DNA of 10,674 nucleotides from Syntrophaceae bacterium. Its GTDB lineage: Bacteria > Desulfobacterota > SM23-61. The stretch is from contig PMCE01000063.1 in NCBI GenBank assembly GCA_003154025.1, forward strand, positions 1 through 10,674, in the 5' to 3' direction. Shown piece by piece: positions 5,442 to 10,674 of the stretch. The stretch's first letter is position 1. Each line of letters opens with the position of its first letter. Under the pieces are notes generated by a model. That model did not search any database and had not been told where the DNA came from. It saw only the letters and a program-made list of their open reading frames with translations. Made by a program: the position numbers and the translations under genes.

Positions 5442-6635
5442 TCAATTTCTTTTCCCCGCCCTCTCCTCGACTCCTTCATACGCGCAGCCCAACAAACCGC
5501 AATAATGCCCCACGTATTCGGCCTCAGGCCGATAGAGGGCGGGTTTTTCCTGGGCTTCGGCGAACTCTTCTTCGATGATATGGGCGCACCAGCCGGCGAT
5601 CCGGGCCACGGCGAAGACCGGCGTCATCAGGTCGCCGGAAATGCCCATAAGGTGGTAAACGGGGGCGCTGAAAAAGTCCACGTTCGGTTTAAGGGTCTTG
5701 AGCCCCCTTTTCTCGAAGGCTTTTAGAGCCGCCTTTTCCACTTCACCGGAAAGGCGGGGCCACTTCTCCTGGCCCAGTTTCTTCCCCAGACGAAGGCCCA
5801 TCTCTTTCAGGAATGAGGCCCGGGGGTCCATCGTCTTGTAAACCGCGTGGCCCATTCCCATGATCTTCTGCCCTTGGTCCAGCCTTTTTTCCACCCATCC
5901 GGGGATGTCCTTCTCCGACTGGATCTCCAGGAGCATTTTCAAGACCTGGGCGTTGGCGCCGCCGTGCAGGCTTCCGGAAAGGGCTCCGATCCCGGCAGTC
6001 ACCGCCGCGTACATATGCGCCCGGGTGGAGGCCACTTCGCGGCAGGCAAAAGTGGAGGCGTTGAAAGTGTGATCGGCGTGGAGGACCAAACATACATCCA
6101 AATCACGGGCCAGTTCTTCATCCGGTTTCTTTCCCTGAAGCTGCCAGAGGAAATTTCCCGCGTGGGAGAGACGATCATCCGGGGGGAGCGGTTCCATCCC
6201 GCTGCGGATCCGGTGCCAGGCGGCCACCACCCCGGGGAGACGGCCGACGAGCCGAATCGCCTTGCGCACCGCCGCCTCCCGGCTTTCCACCTGGAGATCC
6301 GGGTCGGACATGGCCAGGATCGGTATGGAGGCCTGGAGCACATCCATGGGGTGGGCCCCCCGGGGCAGCTTTTTCAGGCTGTCGATGACGAAATCCGGGA
6401 ATTCCCTCGCCGCTACCACCTGACGGGTAAAGGCCGCCAGTTCTTCCCGGTTCGGAAGAGTTCCCTGAAGGAGAAGATAGGCCGTTTCCAGGTAGGATGA
6501 GCTTTTAGCCAGCTCCTCAATTCGGTAACCGCGGTAGATGAGAATCCCCTGCTCCCCGTCGATGAAGCTGACTTTGGTATCCGCAACGGTGACCCCCCGC
6601 AAGCCCATGTTCTTTACCCGCACAGTCTCGGCCAT
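5442..6635 (-). CDS. Citrate synthase (citrate/2-methylcitrate synthase family)
   Basis: A 397-residue citrate synthase-family enzyme, which condenses acetyl-CoA (or propionyl-CoA) with oxaloacetate. The catalytic residues are in place: His224 in SGSLHGGAN, His263 in MGMGHAVYKTMDPRA, and Asp320 in NVDFFSAPVYHLMG. HADHTFNAST (186-195), ARIAGWCAH (344-352) and LYRPEAEYVG (367-376) are further family blocks. Length fits the short bacterial/dimeric group without the N-terminal regulatory domain of Gram-negative type II enzymes. The start ATG at 6635 has an AGGAGGG site four bases upstream; an in-frame ATG at 6689 has none and only adds 18 non-conserved residues. Sequence alone does not separate citrate from 2-methylcitrate synthase, and no prp genes are nearby. 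In an anaerobe it may serve glutamate synthesis or an oxidative or reversed TCA cycle. Confidence 0.92.
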   Translation of the reverse strand: MAETVRVKNMGLRGVTVADTKVSFIDGEQGILIYRGYRIEELAKSSSYLETAYLLLQGTLPNREELAAFTRQVVAAREFPDFVIDSLKKLPRGAHPMDVLQASIPILAMSDPDLQVESREAAVRKAIRLVGRLPGVVAAWHRIRSGMEPLPPDDRLSHAGNFLWQLQGKKPDEELARDLDVCLVLHADHTFNASTFACREVASTRAHMYAAVTAGIGALSGSLHGGANAQVLKMLLEIQSEKDIPGWVEKRLDQGQKIMGMGHAVYKTMDPRASFLKEMGLRLGKKLGQEKWPRLSGEVEKAALKAFEKRGLKTLKPNVDFFSAPVYHLMGISGDLMTPVFAVARIAGWCAHIIEEEFAEAQEKPALYRPEAEYVGHYCGLLGCAYEGVEERAGKRN

Positions 6636-7068
6636 CGTTCCCTCCTGGATTTTCCCTATTTTCCCACGAATTTCGCTGAAGCCGTTCATTCTTTTTTATT
6701 ATTCTCTTTTTCTCGAATCCCGCAGAAGTAGATGAAGTATGTATTTCTCCACGAAAATAGCTGTATTTTTCCGGCCTGGATTATCCGTCCAAGAGCGGGA
6801 GAATTCCTCCCCCTTCCTCAGCGGAAATCCATTCTCCCCCTTGGGGATCCATTCGAAGACGATCCGATCCATTGCCCGACCAGGATCTTTTCAGCCACAT
6901 TCGACGACAGAAATGCCACCGGATACAGGATTTCTTACCCCAAAATACATAGTTCACCTGATTAATTTTTTCCTCAATTGCGGAAAGAATATAAAGAGAA
7001 ATAGACCAGCAAATATGGCCGGCCGCAGCAATGGAATGATTTCCGGCGGCAAGGCGGAGGAGAGTTTT
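6636..7068. other. 433-bp divergent intergenic region
   Basis: Region between the citrate synthase and FMN-dehydrogenase starts, less GC-rich than the flanking genes. It must hold both promoters, but no convincing -35/-10 pair was found. A TATAAA at 6990-6995 (+) lacks a good -35, and an AT-rich tract lies near 6690-6715. A small hairpin, GGGAG-AATTC-CTCCC, sits at 6797-6811. The plus-strand frame from 6739 is open into the dehydrogenase, but its 110 codons look like no known domain. Confidence 0.4.
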
Positions 7069-8103
7069 ATGGATTTGAGCGAGGCTCGGGAAAACGCCAA
7101 GGAAAAAATGAAGGGGTTCTGCGGGATCTACAAGGTCTGCGACGGGTTGCCGGACCGGCTCTGCCAGGGGATCAAATACGGCAAAGCAATCGGCATGGGG
7201 GGCATCGGCAAAGGCTTGAGTTTTGCGGCCAATGTGGAGGCCTTGGACCGAATCAAGCTGAAGACCCGTCTCATCACACCCCATATCGAACCGGATACCA
7301 AAGCCTCTTTTGTGGGCAAGGAAGTGGCTTTCCCGATCTTCTGCACATCCATGAGCGGGGTGAAGATCAGCATGGGGGGCGGTGTAAGCGAGTTGGATTT
7401 CGCCCGGTCCGTCATCCAGGGGGCCAAGCAGGCCGGCACTCTCAGTTTCATCGGCGACGGGGCCGAAACTTTTGAAGACCGACCGGGGGTCCAGGCGATC
7501 CGGGAGGCGGGGGGATGGGGGATCCAGATTTTCAAACCCCGGGAGCAGAAGGTGGTCCTGCGTTTGATCCAAGAGGCGGAAAAAGCCGGCGCCGTCGCCG
7601 TGGGAGTCGATGTGGACGGCGCAGGTTCCGTTCCCATGGCCATGAAAGGACAGCCGGTCTTCCGCAAATCCATTACCGAGCTGCGAGAGCTGGTCCAGTC
7701 CACCTCCCTCCCCTTTATCATCAAGGGCATCACCAGCGAGGAGGACGCCCTCGCCGCCCTGGAGACCGGATGCAAGGTCGTCAGCATCTCCAACCATGGA
7801 GGCCGCACCCTGGACTCCATGCGGGGGGTGGCGGAGATCCTGCCGCGCCTGGTCCGCATTTTGAAAGGCAAGGTCACCATTACGGCCGACGGAGGGGTGC
7901 GGACGGGATTCGACGTGATCAAGCTCCTGGCCCTGGGGGCCAACTTCGTGATGGTGGGCCGGGAGATGATCCGGGCGGCTCTCGGCGGCGGCGCCGAAGC
8001 AGTGCGCCTGGAGCTGGACTTCCTCTCCAAGGACCTGCGCAAAGCCATGATCATGACCAGCTGCAACTCCGTCGCGGAGATCAGCGACCGGATCTTTGCT
8101 TAG
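7069..8103 (+). CDS. FMN-dependent alpha-hydroxy-acid dehydrogenase-like protein
   Basis: A 344-residue TIM-barrel flavoprotein of the FMN-dependent dehydrogenase family (lactate dehydrogenase, glycolate oxidase, lactate oxidase). Core flavin and catalytic features are present: FPIFCTSMSG (88-97) at the flavin, Lys219 (FIIKGI), the base His243 and Arg246 in SISNHGGRTLD, ADGGVRTG (273-280) and MVGRE (295-299) at the FMN phosphate. It departs from the textbook family. The N-terminal YDYY-type block is absent and replaced by a Cys-containing stretch (Cys18, Cys24, Cys32) leading to IGMGGIGKG. The substrate Tyr of QLY is Phe155, and the usual PRLGRRE loop is VDGAGSVPM. The substrate may therefore not be a simple 2-hydroxy acid. 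The ATG at 7069 has GGAGGAG eight bases upstream and begins the recognisable domain; upstream in-frame ATGs are rejected. Confidence 0.85.
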   Translation: MDLSEARENAKEKMKGFCGIYKVCDGLPDRLCQGIKYGKAIGMGGIGKGLSFAANVEALDRIKLKTRLITPHIEPDTKASFVGKEVAFPIFCTSMSGVKISMGGGVSELDFARSVIQGAKQAGTLSFIGDGAETFEDRPGVQAIREAGGWGIQIFKPREQKVVLRLIQEAEKAGAVAVGVDVDGAGSVPMAMKGQPVFRKSITELRELVQSTSLPFIIKGITSEEDALAALETGCKVVSISNHGGRTLDSMRGVAEILPRLVRILKGKVTITADGGVRTGFDVIKLLALGANFVMVGREMIRAALGGGAEAVRLELDFLSKDLRKAMIMTSCNSVAEISDRIFA

Positions 8104-8124
8104 GTTCCAGCGGCCCCCGGGATC

Positions 8125-8142
8125 TTGCCGTCAGGGCGGCAA
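8125..8142. terminator. Small hairpin between convergent genes
   Basis: TTGCCG (8125-8130) and CGGCAA (8137-8142) pair around a 6-base loop, in the 62-base gap between the convergent FMN dehydrogenase and peptidase genes. No T tract, so only a weak candidate for bidirectional termination. Confidence 0.3.
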
Positions 8143-8165
8143 CAACCGAAAGTCGCAGGCAAAGC

Positions 8166-8891
8166 TTAAGGTCGCTCCCTTCGCGGGCGGGCCATTTCCA
8201 TCAAAGCCGCGAATAAGAGCCGGGTAGTTTCGCTCTGCGGGTCCTTTTCGGGGTGCCACTGCACGCCGACAACCCTCGGGTGCCCCGGCATTTCGATTCC
8301 CTCGATGATTCCGTCCGAGGCCCGGGAATTGATCCGAAGTCCTTTTCCCAAATCCTTTACCGCTTGGTGATGACTGCTGCTGATTTCGAACCGGAGATGG
8401 TGCCCCACGATTTGAGCCAGCCCTGAGCCGGTCTCCACCTCCACGCCATGGCGGGTGGAAGATGCGTCTTTCTCCCCCCGGTGGGGGATGGTCCGGGGAA
8501 GCTGGGTGGGAATATCCTGGTAAAGGGTTCCCCCCAGGGCGACGTTCATGATCTGCATCCCGTGGCAGATGGCCAGGATGGCCTTGCCGTCCTGCAGGCC
8601 TGCCCGGAAAAGGCTCAGATCGAATTCAGTCCTCTGGTCTGGAGAAAGGAAGATGGGGGCTGAGATTTCCTCCCCATAAAAGGAAGGATGGATGTCCGCC
8701 CCCCCGGTCAGAACCAGCCCGTCCGTCACGGACAGAGCTTCCCGGATGTAATCCGGCGAAGGAAGGGGGGGGAAGTGGAGGGGAATTCCCCCGGCCTCTC
8801 TTATGCACTCGGCATAAGCCAAGTCGAGGAAGCTCAGCCGTTTGCTTCCCTTGGCGCTCAATTCCAGGGTGACAACGATGCGGGGTTTCAT
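8166..8891 (-). CDS. Class I glutamine amidotransferase-like peptidase C26 (gamma-glutamyl hydrolase/PuuD type)
   Basis: A 241-residue stand-alone class I amidotransferase-fold hydrolase of the C26 family. The triad is visible: nucleophile Cys109 in AILAICHGMQIMNVALGG, His213 and Glu215 in VGVQWHPEK. LVLTGGADIHPSFYGEE (59-75) and GTLYQDIP (121-128) are typical of PuuD-like gamma-glutamyl-gamma-aminobutyrate hydrolases, which release glutamate from gamma-glutamyl compounds. The residue after the nucleophile is His (CHG), where many family members have Arg (CRG). The ATG at 8891 begins the first beta strand (MKPRIVVTLE). The 30 residues that an earlier start would add are encoded by a tandem-repeat hairpin and are rejected; the ribosome site before 8891 is weak. 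It lies downstream of adenylate kinase, separated by palindrome D. The exact substrate is unknown, and no putrescine-pathway genes are present. Confidence 0.87.
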   Translation of the reverse strand: MKPRIVVTLELSAKGSKRLSFLDLAYAECIREAGGIPLHFPPLPSPDYIREALSVTDGLVLTGGADIHPSFYGEEISAPIFLSPDQRTEFDLSLFRAGLQDGKAILAICHGMQIMNVALGGTLYQDIPTQLPRTIPHRGEKDASSTRHGVEVETGSGLAQIVGHHLRFEISSSHHQAVKDLGKGLRINSRASDGIIEGIEMPGHPRVVGVQWHPEKDPQSETTRLLFAALMEMARPRRERP

Positions 8892-8909
8892 CCGATGAAG
8901 AAGCAAGTT

Positions 8910-8987
8910 CTGCGGTGCTGCCGTACTGCGGTAATTCTGCTCCAAGTATCTTTCAACCGCAGCACGGCAGTACTTCAGCACCGCAGC
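8910..8987. repeat. Period-8 array palindrome D
   Basis: The left arm has three octads based on CTGCGGTN (8910-8933, perhaps a fourth degenerate unit to 8941). The right arm has four octads based on ACCGCAGC (8956-8987), the reverse complement of the same word. The arms pair at about 20 of 24 positions. It lies between adenylate kinase (stop nine bases away) and the peptidase start. No T tract follows on the minus strand. Confidence 0.85.
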
Positions 8988-8996
8988 TCGCTTAAT

Positions 8997-9698
8997 TTAT
9001 TTTTTTATTCCCAGTTTTTTTAGCAAATCTTCAGAAACTTCTTTAACTCCCGGGCTGCCGTCCAGTTCGATGACCTTTAATTTGGCTTGGCCCTTTTTGG
9101 CCTTATTCTTGAAATAATTAACGGCTGCAAGGGTGCCGTCCTGGGTATTGTAATAGATGGCATGTCGCTTATCGATCGCCGCCCCGTCCTGGTCGTCCGA
9201 CCGGGTCTTCAGTTCGCCCCCACAAACCCGGCAGACCTGCTTCCCGCCTTTCTCCGCCGGCTTGATGGCTTCGATAAACACGTTATTGGGATGGTTGTTG
9301 TCTTTCACGCAAAGCCGCCGTCCCATGATTCGGTCTTTGGCCACCTTCCGGTCCAGGAGGATTTCGATTACGTAGCTCAGATTCAAGCCTGCGGCGTTCA
9401 GGGCGTCATCCAGTTTCCTGGCCTGGTTGACGTTCCGGGGAAATCCATCCAGGAGCCAGCCTCTGCCGCAGTCGGGCTGTTTCAGACGGTCCAGAATCAT
9501 GGGGATGGTGATGTCATCCGGCACCAACTCCCCCCGGTCGATGTAGCCCTTGGCCTGTTTCCCCAGGTCCGTGCCCTTGGAAATGTTTTCCCGGAAGATC
9601 ACCCCCGATTCGATGTGGGGGATGTTGTACTGCTTCTGTACGATAGCCCCTTGAGTTCCTTTGCCGCTCCCGTTGGGGCCGAAAAAAAGAATGTTCAT
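8997..9698 (-). CDS. adk: Adenylate kinase-family nucleoside monophosphate kinase, long-LID variant
   Basis: A 233-residue P-loop kinase that converts AMP and ATP to two ADP. The P-loop is GPNGSGKGTQ (7-16) instead of the usual GPPGAGKGTQ. WLLDGFPRN (81-89) is the standard Walker-B/AMP region and MGRRLC (125-130) opens the LID. The LID has Cys130, His136, Cys156 and Cys159 (CRVCGGEL), so a zinc site of three Cys and one His is likely. It is followed by TRSDDQD (165-171). In the AMP site the usual TGDMLR is SGVIFR (31-36), losing the Asp. This form is familiar from sulfate-reducing and related deltaproteobacteria (recalled, not searched). The ATG at 9698 is preceded by AAAGGAG with six bases spacing; an ATG at 9725 is less likely. 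Palindromes E and D flank the gene. Confidence 0.88.
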   Translation of the reverse strand: MNILFFGPNGSGKGTQGAIVQKQYNIPHIESGVIFRENISKGTDLGKQAKGYIDRGELVPDDITIPMILDRLKQPDCGRGWLLDGFPRNVNQARKLDDALNAAGLNLSYVIEILLDRKVAKDRIMGRRLCVKDNNHPNNVFIEAIKPAEKGGKQVCRVCGGELKTRSDDQDGAAIDKRHAIYYNTQDGTLAAVNYFKNKAKKGQAKLKVIELDGSPGVKEVSEDLLKKLGIKK

Positions 9699-9764
9699 CT
9701 CCTTCTCCTTTCTTCCCTCCTCCATTCATCTTGTGTACTCCAATTGCCAGAGAAAAAGCAAGCA

Positions 9765-9841
9765 CTCGTTGCTCGTTGCTAGTTTCTGGTTGCTCGTTCG
9801 ATTTCTGTTAACCGGGAACCAGTAACGAATAACCAGCAACG
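9765..9841. repeat. Period-7 array palindrome E
   Basis: The left arm has five heptads based on CTCGTTG (9765-9799, the first two identical). The right arm has four or more based on AACCAGN/AACGAAT (9810-9841), the reverse-complement word. The arms pair at roughly 20 of 28 positions. The right arm ends four bases from the stop codon (9845-9847) of the RimK-related gene, between that gene and adenylate kinase. Confidence 0.82.
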
Positions 9842-9844
9842 GCT

Positions 9845-10674
9845 TCACCGGAAAGCGTCCCGGGCCCAGGCAACCCGCGCCTCTGCCGAACCGAAAATCT
9901 CAGCCGGCGCCCGGTCAATACTTTCCAGCCGTTCCTTGAGCCCTCTCCGATTCGCCAGCTGTATGGCCAGGCCGGGGCGGGCGTTCAGCTCCAGGAGAAG
10001 CGGGCCCCGGTCCCGGTCTATGATCAGGTCCACCCCGATATACCCGAGACCGGTCATTTCAAAAGACCGGGCAGCCATCCACAGCATCTTCTCCCAGTAC
10101 GGGATCTGGATCCCGCTAACCGGTTTTCGCGTGTCGGGGTGCTGAGAAATGACCTGGGAGCGGGACACGGCAGTCATGGTGATACCCTGGTTTAAATCAA
10201 CCCCGGCCCCAATGGCCCCCCGGTGGAGGTTTGCCTTTCCATCCGAGGCCCGGGTGGGTAGACGAACCATCGACATGACCGGCACCCCCCGGTAGACGAT
10301 GATGCGGATATCCGGTACTCCCTGAAAGGTCACGGCCTCAAAGGTCGAGTCCGGATGGATCAGAGCCTCGATCACCGCTTTGTCCTCCAGCCCGGAGAGG
10401 GAATAAATCCCCGAGAGGATATCGGAGATGTGGTAGGCAAGATCCTTCCCGGAGATCACCTGCCCGCTCTGGGTCACATATCCCTTTTCCGTACAGTCGC
10501 CGATCAGGACGATCCCGCTTCCCCCGGACCCCCTCGCGGGCTTTACTACGAACTGACGAACCCCCCCGAGGGCTCCCGCGAGACCGGCCACCCCGCCATG
10601 TTGGTCAATCACCGTATAGAGAGGGGGTACAGGAATATGATAGGACTCCGCCAAATTTTTGGTCAAAATCTTAT
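9845..10674 (-). CDS. Alpha-L-glutamate ligase-related ATP-grasp protein (RimK-like), 5' end outside window
   Basis: About 275 C-terminal residues of an ATP-grasp ligase close to the RimK-related family (TIGR02291 type). The frame is still open at the window edge and reads KILTKNLAESYHIPVPPLY. In this family a DDK-ILTK stretch lies some tens of residues after the true start, so the internal TTG at 10666 is not taken as the start. VVKPARGSGGSGIVLI is the ATP-binding glycine loop, EALIHPDSTFEA the hinge region, and LLLELNARPGLAIQLANRRGL carries the Glu and Asn that bind magnesium. LPTRASDGKANLHRGAIGAGVD is the family-specific block. Relatives ligate amino acids such as glutamate to a carboxyl group. 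In many genomes this subfamily neighbours a transglutaminase-like and a membrane protein, which would lie upstream outside the window. Substrate unknown. Confidence 0.85.
   Translation of the reverse strand, partial: KILTKNLAESYHIPVPPLYTVIDQHGGVAGLAGALGGVRQFVVKPARGSGGSGIVLIGDCTEKGYVTQSGQVISGKDLAYHISDILSGIYSLSGLEDKAVIEALIHPDSTFEAVTFQGVPDIRIIVYRGVPVMSMVRLPTRASDGKANLHRGAIGAGVDLNQGITMTAVSRSQVISQHPDTRKPVSGIQIPYWEKMLWMAARSFEMTGLGYIGVDLIIDRDRGPLLLELNARPGLAIQLANRRGLKERLESIDRAPAEIFGSAEARVAWARDAFR

Noticed and set aside
6781..8066. Long minus-strand open frames opposite the FMN dehydrogenase (338 and 312 codons)
   Set aside because: They lie antisense to a gene with clear family motifs, have low-complexity Arg/Ser/Pro- or Gly/His-rich composition, and lack ribosome sites. 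They are GC-driven shadows.
8892..8981. Upstream start for the C26 peptidase
   Set aside because: The extra 30 residues are translated from the octad array and precede a natural first beta strand at MKPRIVV.
1..10674. Defence system, prophage, toxin-antitoxin or tRNA genes
   Set aside because: All sizeable genes match metabolic or envelope families, and no cloverleaf, integrase, nuclease-helicase or toxin motif was seen.

Overview
The window is a compact, GC-rich bacterial chromosome segment. It holds eleven protein-coding genes, two of them cut by the window ends, and no RNA genes, prophage, transposase or CRISPR array. Gene content points to an anaerobic deltaproteobacterial (Desulfobacterota-like) genome. 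The indicators are an unusual adenylate kinase with a GPNGSGKGTQ P-loop and an ESGVIFREN stretch, a FolE2-type GTP cyclohydrolase, a GT81-like glycosyltransferase, an anaerobe-type FMN dehydrogenase and a RimK-related ligase. The taxonomic call is inference from protein style only.

Layout: positions 1-1798 (+) carry the end of a GT4 glycosyltransferase and an overlapping SAM methyltransferase, probably part of a surface-polysaccharide or lipid-glycan cluster. Convergent to it, 3926-1885 (-) is a two-gene unit: a TIM-barrel sugar isomerase/epimerase-like protein with a TTG start, then a GT81 (glucosyl-3-phosphoglycerate synthase-like) enzyme. A 270-bp divergent promoter region follows, with good TTGACA-type promoters on both strands. 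Next, 4197-5362 (+) is a translationally coupled queD-folE2 pair, which makes dihydroneopterin triphosphate from GTP and converts it to a pterin for queuosine and/or folate. Convergent to that pair is a citrate synthase gene (5442-6635, -). It is divergent, across a 433-bp gap, from an FMN-dependent alpha-hydroxy-acid dehydrogenase-like gene (7069-8103, +). Finally, 8166-10674 (-) contains a RimK/alpha-L-glutamate-ligase-related ATP-grasp protein (5' end outside the window), an adenylate kinase and a class I glutamine amidotransferase-like (C26) peptidase, in that transcription order.

The most unusual feature is non-coding. At five places the gaps between genes hold short degenerate tandem arrays with a strict period of 7 bases (8 in one case). 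At four of these the array is followed by its own imperfect reverse complement, so the pair folds as a long hairpin. The unit word differs at every locus but is shared by both arms of a locus. The paired arrays sit on or within a few bases of the stop codons of five genes, and in two cases the array supplies the last codons of the protein. They are not copies of one dispersed repeat, so a local generating process is suggested. No defence system or other complete new multigene system was seen.
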